64,000 nt of DNA from Desulfurivibrio sp044068625 (lineage in GTDB: Bacteria > Desulfobacterota > Desulfobulbia > Desulfobulbales > Desulfurivibrionaceae), in assembly GCF_044068625.1 (NCBI RefSeq), contig NZ_JBIPKH010000001.1:281962-345961 (forward strand), in the 5' to 3' direction. The position numbers were made by a program, and so were the translations under genes. The notes beneath the pieces are model-generated. The model was not told the origin of the DNA and did not search any database. It saw nothing but the letters and a program-made list of their open reading frames with translations. Below are positions 43,613 to 51,454 of the stretch, in pieces; position 1 is the first letter of the stretch, and each line of letters opens with the position of its first letter.

Positions 43613-44015
43613 GATCAAGACCTTAACCGTCGCCGAATTCCACGAAGCCCTCAAAGCCCAAGGGGTTTCCAGAAATGAGGACCTGGCTTTCATCTGCCCG
43701 ATCTGCGGCACCATCCAGGACGCAACGGATCTGATCGCCGCCGGCGCCGGCAAAACCTTCGACGAGGTTGAGAGATACCTGGGCTTTTCCTGCGTGGGCC
43801 GCTGGACCGGCTCGGGTCCTCACAAAAAGGGCACCGAACCCGGCTACGGGTGCGACTGGACCCTCGGCGGCCTGTTCGCGCTGCACAAGCTGGAGGTGGT
43901 CACCGAAGACGGCAAATGCCACCCGCGCTTCATGCCGGCCACCAAAGAGCAGGTCCAGGAACACGTGGCTTCACGGTGGTGGCGGCACAGTGGGCGTACA
44001 AAACCCAGCAGGTAG
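43605..44015 (+). CDS. VVA0879 family protein
   Basis: A 136-residue protein: LTVAEFHEALKAQGV, FICPICGTIQDATDLI, GAGKTFDEVERYLGFSCVGR and CDWTLGGLFALHKLEV are the conserved blocks of the VVA0879 family, found in plasmids, phages and ICEs. The CPxC pair and two later Cys suggest a zinc site. Function is unknown. Confidence 0.7.
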   Translation: MPEIKTLTVAEFHEALKAQGVSRNEDLAFICPICGTIQDATDLIAAGAGKTFDEVERYLGFSCVGRWTGSGPHKKGTEPGYGCDWTLGGLFALHKLEVVTEDGKCHPRFMPATKEQVQEHVASRWWRHSGRTKPSR

Positions 44016-44178
44016 GGACATAAAAAGTCCCGTGGTGGTCAACTCACACTGAATTCAAAAATTTAAACGGCACTACGAAGAGATACACAACGAACATAAA
44101 GAATATATGGAACACCAAACCTGTAACGGCAACGTGGATTGAATGCCAACCCGAGAACGGTCGCGAAGGAGACCAACC

Positions 44179-45531
44179 GTGCAGCTGCAACAGAGCAAGC
44201 CAACCAAACTAGATCCTGAGCCGGGAACGCTCACCATCAAGGATTGCCCGGATCATGCTCATGTTGCCCCGAATATCTGCTTCCGCTCCCCCTTGTTCGG
44301 GGTTTGCGATCAGCGCAAACCGCTTTCGGTGATGGATTTGCCGGTGGCAACCGTGGGCGACAAGGAAATCAGTTACTCGGGATTCCGGCTATCCCAAAGC
44401 GACTTGGATATTTTCGCCCACCTTATCCGCTTGGCCCGAGAGCGCCAGGACGAAACCGGCTGGGGTCAATGCAGTATGTATGAAATTTTGAAGGCCACGG
44501 GCCGTTGCAGAGGCAAAAACCCCCGGCAGGCCGTCATGATGTCAATGAAACGGCTGACAGCCTCGGCCCTCAGCATCACCTTCACCGAGCCGAAAACAAA
44601 ACGGCGATACTCATATTTTGGCCCGATGGTCCACGATTTTCTGTACGACCACGAAGCGGAAACCTATCGCTTCCGCATCAATACCCACGTTGCCGAACTG
44701 TTTGGTTTTGGCTGGACAAAAATCGAGTGGGAACAGCGCCTGGCTCTGAAAGGCGATCTCGCCAAGTGGCTGCACGGCTACTATGCCAGCAGCCACAAGA
44801 AAGTATATCCAGTAACAGTCGAAAAAATCCGCTCACTGTGCGGTTCTGGAATAAGCCAGTTAAAAGTGTTCCGCGCCCGCCTCAAATCCGCCATGGAGGC
44901 TATCAAAGCCGTCGGCTGTATTACAGGCTGGCACATTGATGACCATGATCGTGTCCATGTCTCTTTTGACGCCGTTCCCCTGCTAGATCAGGAACCAAAC
45001 CCCGACAACGAACTTCCCGCCGATCTACGCGAATACATCGACAAGGTTGTGCGTCCCAAGGCCGAACAGGCCGAAGACCCGGAAGCCTATATCGCCGGCA
45101 CCATTCGACGCATATCCGCCCAGGGCGGCCTTAACAGCTTGGACCTGGAAGCCCTCCAGCGGGCCAGTAGCACTCTGGAGGCCAGCCCGAGCAAACCCGG
45201 TCCCGCCGCCGCCCCGCCCAAAGTAGCTAACGAAACACTACCCCCCGCGTCGCCGGGCAACGATACGCCCCTCCCGCCCGGCGACGTACCCCAGGCATGG
45301 ATCACGGCCCGCGAGGCGATAAAAGAGCAGTTGTCCGACTCGGTTTTCAATCTGTGGATTGAACCCTTGGTCGCCAGAGAAGCCGGAAACCGTATTGTTC
45401 TGTACGGCCCGGACAGGTTTTTCTGTTCCTGGGTGGCCGACAAATATCTGCCAACAATCCAAACGGCCCTGACAAGAGCCAACAGCGAATCGGTCAAGAT
45501 CAGCTTCAGCGTCATGGGGGACATTGAGTAA
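44179..45531 (+). CDS. TrfA-like replication initiator fused to a DnaA domain I-like C-terminus
   Basis: About 450 residues. The body (FRSPLFGVCDQRKPLSVMDL, SYSGFRLSQSDLDIFAHLIR, RFRINTHVAELFGFGWTKIE) is a TrfA/RepA-type winged-helix initiator of iteron plasmids. After a disordered Pro/Ala linker, residues about 370-450 read W-ITAREAIKEQLSDSVFNLW, IEPLVA, IVLYGPDRFFCSWVADKYL, matching DnaA domain I, which recruits helicase. Trp6, Trp25 and Phe46 of E. coli DnaA are conserved; Glu21 is Val. The GTG at 44179 has GAAGGAG seven bases upstream; the in-frame ATG at 44143 could give a longer form, recalling the two forms of RK2 TrfA. The stop lies in the first iteron. Confidence 0.82.
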   Translation: MQLQQSKPTKLDPEPGTLTIKDCPDHAHVAPNICFRSPLFGVCDQRKPLSVMDLPVATVGDKEISYSGFRLSQSDLDIFAHLIRLARERQDETGWGQCSMYEILKATGRCRGKNPRQAVMMSMKRLTASALSITFTEPKTKRRYSYFGPMVHDFLYDHEAETYRFRINTHVAELFGFGWTKIEWEQRLALKGDLAKWLHGYYASSHKKVYPVTVEKIRSLCGSGISQLKVFRARLKSAMEAIKAVGCITGWHIDDHDRVHVSFDAVPLLDQEPNPDNELPADLREYIDKVVRPKAEQAEDPEAYIAGTIRRISAQGGLNSLDLEALQRASSTLEASPSKPGPAAAPPKVANETLPPASPGNDTPLPPGDVPQAWITAREAIKEQLSDSVFNLWIEPLVAREAGNRIVLYGPDRFFCSWVADKYLPTIQTALTRANSESVKISFSVMGDIE

Positions 45532-45710
45532 CCGCATGGGGGACATCGAGTAACCGCATGGGGGACATTGAGTAACCGCATGGGGGACATCGAGTAACCG
45601 CATGGGGGACATTGAGTAACCGCATGGGGGACATCGAGTAACCGCATGGGGGACATTGAGTAACCGCATGGGGGACATCGAGTAACCGCATGGGGGACAT
45701 TGAGTAACCG
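45513..45710 (+). repeat. Nine perfect 22-bp tandem repeats (iterons)
   Basis: Nine head-to-tail units of exactly 22 bp, starting at 45513, 45535, 45557 and so on, with no spacers. Each holds GGGGGACAT, one variable base, then GAGTAACCG. The variable base alternates strictly T,C,T,C,T,C,T,C,T, so the true period is 44 bp. The initiator's last codons and stop lie in unit 1. Next to a TrfA-like gene this is most simply an iteron origin. Confidence 0.9.
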
Positions 45711-45880
45711 AAAACATCAAATAAAATCGTTTTATCAGCAATTTGCGCGCCCTAAAAAGAAAAGAAAAAGAAAAGAAAAAAACCACCACCCCCCTACCCC
45801 CCATTCGCCCATTTTGCCACCCAGGAGGAGGTGGTGGTGGTGGAGGTGGTGGTTTTGAAAATTGAAAAGGAGATTTTTTG
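45711..45880. other. Origin-flanking AT-rich region and methyltransferase leader
   Basis: Directly after the repeats comes an AT-rich stretch with a palindrome ATAAAA-TCG-TTTTAT (45721-45735), a plausible unwinding element. A purine-rich tract follows, then C-rich and G-rich tracts that include a 12-bp inverted repeat, AAAACCACCACC (45779-45790) and GGTGGTGGTTTT (45845-45856). AAGGAG at 45867-45872 serves the methyltransferase ATG. No gene is seen here. Confidence 0.5.
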
Positions 45881-46816
45881 ATGCCCCTGAAAGCCCCCTT
45901 CCCCTACTTCGGCGGCAAGGCCCGGATAGCCGACATGGTTTGGCAATACCTGGGTGATATCCCCAACTACATCGAGCCCTTCGCCGGCTCCCTGGCCGTA
46001 CTGCTGGCCAGGCCATCCACCCCGAAGGTGGAAACGGTCAACGACGCCGATTGCATGATCTGCAACTTCTGGAGGTCCGTCAAAGCCGACGCTACTGCGG
46101 TAGCCCAACATGCCGACTGGCCAGTGAACGAAGCCGACCTGCATGCCAGGCACCACTGGCTGACCGCCCAACTACCTGACCTCCAGGATCGACTGTTCCA
46201 AGACCCGGAGTATTTCGACGCCAAGATCGCCGGTTGGTGGGTCTGGGGTGTCTGCGCCTGGATCGGCGGCGGCTGGTGCTCATTCAAGAGCCAGTACCAA
46301 CCACTCCCCCACCTCGCCAACGGCGGCCGGGGTGTCCACGCCCTGACCCGCCCGGATCTGCCGACCATGTTCAAGGCCCTGGAAAACCGGCTGCGCCGGG
46401 TCCGGGTCTGCTGCGGCGACTGGACCCGAGTGCTGGGAGACTCGGTAACGGTGGCCAACGGCATCACCGGCATCTTCCTGGACCCGCCCTATGCCGGTGA
46501 TCGCGACACCACTTACGGGGTGGATAACCGAGAAATCGCCGCGCAGGTGCGGGATTGGGCCATCGCCAATGGCGACAATCCCAAGCTGAGAATCGCCCTG
46601 TGCGGCTATGACCAGGGCGAACTGATGCCGGCCGGCTGGCAGGAGGTTTCTTGGGAGGGTGCCGGCTATGGCCGCAGGGGAAACAAGAGGGGCAAGGCAA
46701 ACCTCACCAGGGAGCGGGTCTGGTTCAGCCCGCATTGCCGCCGCAACCTGACGCTGTTTGAAGTCAATACCGCCGTCTATTCGAACCAGACCAAGGGTTG
46801 CCTCCAGGCCGCCTGA
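45881..46816 (+). CDS. D12-class adenine-N6 DNA methyltransferase
   Basis: A 311-residue orphan DNA methyltransferase of the Dam/D12 class. The SAM site is FPYFGGKARIADMVWQYLG then YIEPFAGSLAVLLARP. The catalytic motif is FLDPPYAGDRDTTYGVDN. No restriction enzyme gene lies beside it, so it may protect the element after transfer, mark origin repeats, or regulate genes. The repeat unit contains no GATC. The ATG at 45881 follows AAGGAG by eight bases; a TTG one codon earlier is disfavoured. Confidence 0.88.
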   Translation: MPLKAPFPYFGGKARIADMVWQYLGDIPNYIEPFAGSLAVLLARPSTPKVETVNDADCMICNFWRSVKADATAVAQHADWPVNEADLHARHHWLTAQLPDLQDRLFQDPEYFDAKIAGWWVWGVCAWIGGGWCSFKSQYQPLPHLANGGRGVHALTRPDLPTMFKALENRLRRVRVCCGDWTRVLGDSVTVANGITGIFLDPPYAGDRDTTYGVDNREIAAQVRDWAIANGDNPKLRIALCGYDQGELMPAGWQEVSWEGAGYGRRGNKRGKANLTRERVWFSPHCRRNLTLFEVNTAVYSNQTKGCLQAA

Positions 46817-46967
46817 GAGCTGTTTTTGCCAAGCCACGGGGAAGGGGGCAAAAACACACCTGATCGCTCGCCAGGGGCAAAGCAAACCGGCCTGCAGGCA
46901 CTACATCGACAGGCTGCCCAGCCGCCATAACCGCAAAGCACATCGAAACACGAGGGAGGTGTTTTGG

Positions 46968-47561
46968 GTGAACAGTGCTGTACCGACCAAAGAAACCGAT
47001 CCGCAACTACACCCTGACCGGTGGTGGGCTGTGCAAGAGTGGGTCGATTCCCATGTCGTGCTTATCAAGCACATCGCCGAACCATACAGGCGTTACATGG
47101 CGTCGGACTTCGACGACTTGCGCCAGGAAGCGTATCTGGCCGCCCATGAGGCGCTGGTGGCACTGGACGCTGCCGGGGTGGTGACGGCCGACACCAGCCA
47201 TCCGGAGTTCCCTGCCTATTTCCGGGTCAAGATGCGAAACCACTGCATCGCATTGTCCTCAGTCGGACAAACGCCAAACAAATTCGACCCGGAGCGTGTG
47301 CCTGTACCGGGGGTCGAACACCTCCTGGAAAAAATCGAGGAAGAAAAAATTAGCCACGATCTGGCTCTGCGCCAGGCCCGTCTGCTGCCAGACCGGCAGA
47401 AGCAAGTGGCCATGTGGGTACTCACCCAGCCTTATCCTGTGTCGAACCAGGAAATATCGGCCCGATTCAACCTGTGCGACCGCTACGTGCGCCAGGTCGT
47501 GAACTGGAGCAGCGACACCATTGCCGCCAGATCAAAAATCTTTCACCCAATGGAGATATAA
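46968..47561 (+). CDS. Sigma-70-like protein of the ICE
   Basis: A 197-residue protein. DFDDLRQEAYLAAHEALVAL plus FPAYFRVKMRNHCIAL resembles sigma region 2.1-2.2 (core RNA polymerase contact). The C-terminus (LLPDRQKQVAMWVLTQ, SNQEISARFNLCDRYVRQVV) resembles the region 4 HTH. It could direct polymerase to element promoters. The start is the GTG at 46968, with GGGAGGTG upstream; the longer frame back to 46758 overlaps the methyltransferase gene and is disfavoured. The match to region 2.4 is poor, so promoter binding is unproven. Confidence 0.55.
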   Translation: MNSAVPTKETDPQLHPDRWWAVQEWVDSHVVLIKHIAEPYRRYMASDFDDLRQEAYLAAHEALVALDAAGVVTADTSHPEFPAYFRVKMRNHCIALSSVGQTPNKFDPERVPVPGVEHLLEKIEEEKISHDLALRQARLLPDRQKQVAMWVLTQPYPVSNQEISARFNLCDRYVRQVVNWSSDTIAARSKIFHPMEI

Positions 47562-47987
47562 ATGCCGAGCATCTACGAATTTTCCCGCACCAGCAAAATG
47601 CCTGCAAAAATATTGCGCCACCTGCGAGACAAGGGGCTGATCAGCGATCCCTTGGTCAAGAAGGACTTCACCCGGCTGAATTTCCTTGAGGCCATATGGT
47701 GCGATGCGAACGTGGTGCGATCAATGCTCGCTCAGTTTGCCAAGCCCTGCCGGCGCCGACTGATTGAAACAGCGGATTTTGACTCCAAGGTCGAGCGCTA
47801 CGCCTATTCGCGGTATCGGAACCAACCTCCGAGGAAAAAGCTGTCCACCAAGGAAATCAACGAAGTTTTGCAGGAAAACTTCGGCACCACGTTACCCCTT
47901 GATGTGCTGCAAAGGATCAGAAAACGCGCCCAACAATCCCGCTGGCGGGAAAAAAAACGGGCCGGGGACCAAGCGCAAAACCCTTAA
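47562..47987 (+). CDS. Unknown basic protein with HTH-like N-terminus
   Basis: A 141-residue basic protein that starts immediately after the previous stop (TAA then ATG). The first 30 residues (YEFSRTSKMPAKILRHLRDK) could form a HTH; the C-terminal half is helical and charged (RIRKRAQQSRWREKKRAGDQ). I recognise no family. The junction suggests it is made with the sigma-like protein. Confidence 0.45.
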   Translation: MPSIYEFSRTSKMPAKILRHLRDKGLISDPLVKKDFTRLNFLEAIWCDANVVRSMLAQFAKPCRRRLIETADFDSKVERYAYSRYRNQPPRKKLSTKEINEVLQENFGTTLPLDVLQRIRKRAQQSRWREKKRAGDQAQNP

Positions 47988-48153
47988 CAAGCATCTACTT
48001 AACTGCATGTTAAAGAAATAAGAAAGTACCTTATGTTTGCCGAAAATCTCACCTGCCGTCACTCCGACCAGATCACAAAGACCAGCTCCAGGTTTTCTAC
48101 ACAGCACAAAGGGCATCCCCCCACGACGCAACCGCACCGAGATTTTTGCCCAG

Positions 48154-48252
48154 CCCCCAACTTTTTTCTCCGGCCCCGGATAAAAGGGGATAAGAGGCGC
48201 AGTTTTTTTCGGGCCACCCCCAACTTTTTTCTCCGGGCCCGGATAAAAGGGG
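48154..48252 (+). repeat. Two 36-bp direct repeats upstream of the transfer operon
   Basis: Copies at 48154-48189 and 48217-48252 differ at one base and start 63 bp apart. Each has CCCCCAACTTTTTTCTCCGG, two bases, then CCGGATAAAAGGGG, so the centre is the inverted CCGG-NN-CCGG. A related 26-bp copy recurs at 59410. The 388-bp gap 47988-48375 that holds them has no gene. Confidence 0.8.
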
Positions 48253-48313
48253 TTGAAGGCAATAGTTGCTCCCTCCTTCTGCTGTCTTCGTCACGGCGCA
48301 TTACCATTCCCCC

Positions 48314-48355
48314 TTGATCGGGACCGGCGCTGGCGCCGTCGCCGGCCCCGATCAA
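48314..48355. promoter_or_regulatory. Large hairpin in the leader of the transfer operon
   Basis: TTGATCGGG and CCCGATCAA form a 9-bp perfect stem that extends through CCGGCG/CGCCGG to 16 bp with one mismatch, closing a ten-base loop. It ends 20 bp before the OmpA-like ATG and is not followed by a T-run, so it is more likely an operator, attenuator or recombination/transfer site than a terminator. Confidence 0.5.
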
Positions 48356-48375
48356 CTCGCACCAAGGGTGGATTG

Positions 48376-48966
48376 ATGCGGTTGAAGAGCTTGAGCATAA
48401 CCGGTCTGGCAATAGGGCTGATTCCGGCGACAGCAGCCGCGGCTCTGGACATCCGCCAGACCGAACACACGTACCACATGGCCGTGACCCGGGACGTCAC
48501 CCGTCCGGCCTTTGTGATCGGGGATTTTTCGACCCGCCGCTCGCCAGCAGCACCGGCCATTGCCCAGCGGTCGGTGCTGCCGTCGCTGACGATCCGGGTG
48601 ACGGGGCAGCCGATGCCGGCGGCCGGCTTCGGCTCCGCCAACTGCGTCATGCCGGTGGTTCATTTCCCCCTGGGCTCTGCCGATCCGCACGACTTCGGCC
48701 GGGAAACCATCACGGCCCTGCAAGCCTGCGGGATCTCCGACGCCACCCAGCTCTTGGTAACCGGCTACACCTGCGACCTGGGCCCGGTCGAGTTCAACCT
48801 TGACCTGGCCCGCCGGCGGGCGGAACGGGTGGCGGCCCTGCTGGCCGGCCAAGGCTATGACCAGGTGGAGATCGAGGCGGCGGGAGCCACCCGGTTCATC
48901 ACCCATGATCCGGCCCGGCGGCACCTCAACCGCCGAGTGGAAATTCAAAATCAGGAGTTCAAGTAA
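48376..48966 (+). CDS. OmpA-family peptidoglycan-binding-like secreted protein
   Basis: A 196-residue protein with a signal peptide (LSITGLAIGLIPATAAAALD). An OmpA C-terminal-like domain follows: VVHFPLGSADPHDFGRETIT, LLVTGYTCDLGPVEFNLDLA, RRRAERVAALLAGQGY and HLNRRVEI. It would anchor something to the cell wall. It is the first gene of the conjugation operon, so a role in the mating channel is likely. It overlaps the DsbC-like gene by one base. Confidence 0.7.
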   Translation: MRLKSLSITGLAIGLIPATAAAALDIRQTEHTYHMAVTRDVTRPAFVIGDFSTRRSPAAPAIAQRSVLPSLTIRVTGQPMPAAGFGSANCVMPVVHFPLGSADPHDFGRETITALQACGISDATQLLVTGYTCDLGPVEFNLDLARRRAERVAALLAGQGYDQVEIEAAGATRFITHDPARRHLNRRVEIQNQEFK

Positions 48967-49679
48967 TGCGAAAAAAACTGGCACTTCTGGCCCTGCTGCT
49001 GACCGTCAGCGCCACCCCGGCCCCGGGTTCGACGCCGACCGAGAGTGCGGCGGCATCCCTGCGCCAAACCTTTGCCAACTTCGAGTTTCAGGAAGTCCGG
49101 GAAACCCCGGTGGCGGGGCTTTTCGAGGTCATTTCGGAGCAAAACATCCTGTACTACGCCCCGGCCTCCGGCCACCTGATCTTCGGGGAAATCTGGGATC
49201 AGAGCGGCACCAACCTCACCGACGAAAGCCGGGAGGAGCAAGCGGCCAGGTTGATCGCCGCCCTGCCCCTGGACAAAGCGATCAAGGTCGGCGATGGCCC
49301 GGTAAAGGTCGTCGAGTTCTCCAACCCCGATTGCGGCCACTGCCGTCGGGCTTCCAGCTTCTTTGCCGATCGCAAAGACGTTGCCCGCTACGTCTTCCTG
49401 GTCGATTTCGGCAACGAAAAGACCACGGCCAAGAACCGCTACATCCTGGCCGCTGCCGACCAGGCCGCGGCCTATCAGGAGGTGATGTCGGGAGCGAACA
49501 GCCCTGCCGTCTCCTCTCCGGCCGGAAAAGCGGACCAGCTCCTGGCCGAACACCGGCAGCTCGCCGCCCGAATGGGGGTCAGAGGCACCCCGCAGTTCTG
49601 GATCGAGGGCACTCATGTCAGGGGAGCGGACCTTCCCGCCATCGAGGCCCTGCTGGCGGAGATTGAACCTCGCCGATAA
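48966..49679 (+). CDS. DsbC/DsbG-type periplasmic thiol:disulfide isomerase
   Basis: A 237-residue protein with a signal peptide. The N-terminal dimerisation-like part holds PVAGLFEVISEQNILYYAPA; a thioredoxin fold follows, with the active site NPDCGHCRRA (Cys123 and Cys126) and the cis-Pro loop MGVRGTPQFWIEG. It probably sorts disulfides in the cysteine-rich TraN and TraU proteins encoded downstream. DsbC homologues are common in F-type ICEs. Confidence 0.82.
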   Translation: MRKKLALLALLLTVSATPAPGSTPTESAAASLRQTFANFEFQEVRETPVAGLFEVISEQNILYYAPASGHLIFGEIWDQSGTNLTDESREEQAARLIAALPLDKAIKVGDGPVKVVEFSNPDCGHCRRASSFFADRKDVARYVFLVDFGNEKTTAKNRYILAAADQAAAYQEVMSGANSPAVSSPAGKADQLLAEHRQLAARMGVRGTPQFWIEGTHVRGADLPAIEALLAEIEPRR

Positions 49680-49743
49680 CCGTTGCTCAACCGCTCCGTC
49701 ATGTGACGGGGTATTTAAAACTTCACCACAAGGAGAAGAGACA

Positions 49744-50088
49744 ATGAAGCAGAACACCCCCACCACCCCCATCCACGAGGAAACCCGCCACAACCGCAAG
49801 GTCGTCCTGGCAGCCATGGCTTGCTGCGCCGTAGTGCTGGCCGCCGGCCAGGCCGCAGCTTTCACCGCGCCGGTGGCTGGCTCCTTCGCCTATGACCTCT
49901 ACGATGTCGGCGTCAACGGCGTACTCAAGGGCCCCATCGGGTTCGTTGCCGGTGTCGGGGCCATGGCCGGCGCGGCGTTTCTGGCCTTCCGCCAGATGAT
50001 CCTGCCGGCCGCCGGGACCGTATTGGGTGGCGTATTCATGCTGAAAGCCGACGCCGTGGTGGAAACCTTGGGCATGATGGTCATCTGA
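49744..50088 (+). CDS. traA: TraA-like conjugative pilin
   Basis: A 114-residue prepilin. A leader of about 40 residues (basic start, then KVVLAAMACCAVVLAAGQAA) precedes a short mature pilin with two hydrophobic segments (GPIGFVAGVGAMAGAAFLAF and GTVLGGVFMLKADAVVETLG). Length, long leader and position before TraL fit TraA of F-type systems. The S26-type peptidase at 62876 may process it. AAGGAG lies about nine bases before the ATG. Confidence 0.7.
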   Translation: MKQNTPTTPIHEETRHNRKVVLAAMACCAVVLAAGQAAAFTAPVAGSFAYDLYDVGVNGVLKGPIGFVAGVGAMAGAAFLAFRQMILPAAGTVLGGVFMLKADAVVETLGMMVI

Positions 50089-50363
50089 TGCAGAACCTCT
50101 CCAGGCCATTTCCGCAGTACCTGTCCAAGCCGATCCAGGTGCTGTGGTTCGAGCCCGACGACATGGTGGTCATTATGTCCACGTTTGTCCTGGGTCTGGT
50201 CTATGGCGGGGTGGCCTGGCTGGCCGTACTGGCCGGGCCACCTCTTTTCATCCACCTGAAAAAGAGCAAGCCACGCGGCTACCTGATCCACCTGCTGTAC
50301 GTCGTCGGCCTGCTGAGAATGAAGGGATACCCGGCATACTTCGAGAAGGAGTTCCACGAGTGA
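50088..50363 (+). CDS. traL: TraL conjugation assembly protein
   Basis: A 91-residue inner-membrane protein of the mating channel: FPQYLSKPIQVLWFEPDDMV, two membrane segments and the C-terminal GYLIHLLYVVGLLRMKGYPA are typical TraL. It begins on the last base of the pilin stop. Confidence 0.85.
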   Translation: MQNLSRPFPQYLSKPIQVLWFEPDDMVVIMSTFVLGLVYGGVAWLAVLAGPPLFIHLKKSKPRGYLIHLLYVVGLLRMKGYPAYFEKEFHE

Positions 50364-50947
50364 ACCTAAAAGTATTCCTGCAGAAGAGCCAGAACCTGTA
50401 CCTGGAGAACCGTCTGCTGAAGTTCGCCATAGCTGTTCTGGCCATCGCCGTGGTCTTCAACTCGATGATGGTCCAGCGTGCCCTCAAGTACCAGCGGACG
50501 GTACTGATCCCACCCACCCTGACCGGCACCATCGAGTTTGTCGAAGGCCGACCCAGCGACAACTATCTGCGGGACATGGCCCGGCGTATTACCAGCCTGG
50601 CCGCCACCTACTCACCGCCCACGGTTCGCCGGCAGTTTGACGAACTGCTGGCCTTCTACGCCCCGGAAGCTTACCCGTCGGCATCCAGCACCTGGTATGC
50701 CCTGGCCAGCCGGGTGGAGGCCGCCCAGGTAAGCACGGCCTTCTATCCCCAGAAAATCGTGGTCGGCAAAGACCGGATCGAGATCACCGGCTCCCACCGG
50801 CAATGGGCGGGCGACCGGATCACCGAAACCGGGCTGCGGACCTATGTCGCACAGTACCGCATCGAGGACGGGAGGTTTTACCTGTTGAGCTTCCTGGAGC
50901 AGTGGCAGGAGCGGGAGATCCAACGAGACGAGAAAACCAATGGCTAA
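50360..50947 (+). CDS. traE: TraE conjugation channel protein
   Basis: A 195-residue VirB8-like TraE. The membrane helix (LLKFAIAVLAIAVVFNSMMV) is followed by a periplasmic domain with GRPSDNYLRDMARRITSLAA, YSPPTVRRQFDELLAFYAPE and RTYVAQYRIEDGRFYLLSF. The start is GTG at 50360, within GTGA of the traL stop, with GAAGGAG upstream. Confidence 0.88.
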   Translation: MNLKVFLQKSQNLYLENRLLKFAIAVLAIAVVFNSMMVQRALKYQRTVLIPPTLTGTIEFVEGRPSDNYLRDMARRITSLAATYSPPTVRRQFDELLAFYAPEAYPSASSTWYALASRVEAAQVSTAFYPQKIVVGKDRIEITGSHRQWAGDRITETGLRTYVAQYRIEDGRFYLLSFLEQWQEREIQRDEKTNG

Positions 50948-51452
50948 AAACCGACTCCAATACCGCATTACCTGGCGGGCCATGCTGCACTGGATCAGCA
51001 TGGCCCTGCTTGCCCTGCTGGCCACGCTGGCCGCTCCCTGGCTGGTTGCCTATGCCGGCAGCCAGGCCACCATGTCGTTCGTTCCTCCCCTGGAGGAACT
51101 GCTTACTGCCGTCATTTTCTGGAGCGGGCTGCTCCTGGCCGGCTACAACCTGGCGGCTGTCATCTATCACCGGCTGGCATACCGTTACATCGTTGACCGC
51201 GACAATGTCGCGGTGCGTTCCGGGATCATCGCCCGCAAGGTACTGAGCATCCGCCACAGACACATCCGGTCCATCGAGGTGCGCCAGTCGATCATGGAGC
51301 GGCTGCTGGGAGTCGGCAATGTCGAGATGGCCTCCGCCGCCACCGGCGACACCGAGGTCAAGTTCCGCTGGGTTGCTTCGCCGACGCGGATCAAGGAAGA
51401 GATCGAGAAGTGGATTCAGTCCAACCAGCAACCGGAAGTTGAGGGGGAATAG
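50940..51452 (+). CDS. PH-domain (bPH2-like) membrane protein
   Basis: A 170-residue protein with two membrane segments (about 20-40 and 50-75), then a bacterial PH-like domain: AYRYIVDRDNVAVRSGIIAR, VLSIRHRHIRSIEVRQSIME and RLLGVGNVEMASAATGDTEV. Such domains occur in YdbS/YdbT-type envelope proteins. Its insertion between traE and traK is not part of the F operon. It overlaps traE by 8 bp. Function in mating is unknown; a channel-membrane contact is a guess. Confidence 0.7.
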   Translation: MAKNRLQYRITWRAMLHWISMALLALLATLAAPWLVAYAGSQATMSFVPPLEELLTAVIFWSGLLLAGYNLAAVIYHRLAYRYIVDRDNVAVRSGIIARKVLSIRHRHIRSIEVRQSIMERLLGVGNVEMASAATGDTEVKFRWVASPTRIKEEIEKWIQSNQQPEVEGE

Positions 51453-51454
51453 TA

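Noticed and set aside
44106..44141. Eleven-codon leader peptide before the initiator gene
   Set aside because: The ATG has no convincing ribosome-binding site and the peptide shows no attenuator-like codon bias.
45513..45710. CRISPR array
   Set aside because: The 22-bp units are contiguous with no spacers and no cas genes are nearby.
45087..45804. Minus-strand repetitive frames over the 22-bp repeats coding a repeated CPPCGYSMSP-like peptide
   Set aside because: They are the antisense of the initiator gene and the DNA repeats; the peptide repetition only reflects the iterons, and no ribosome-binding site supports them.
48314..48355. Rho-independent terminator
   Set aside because: The stem is strong, but no T-run follows on either strand.
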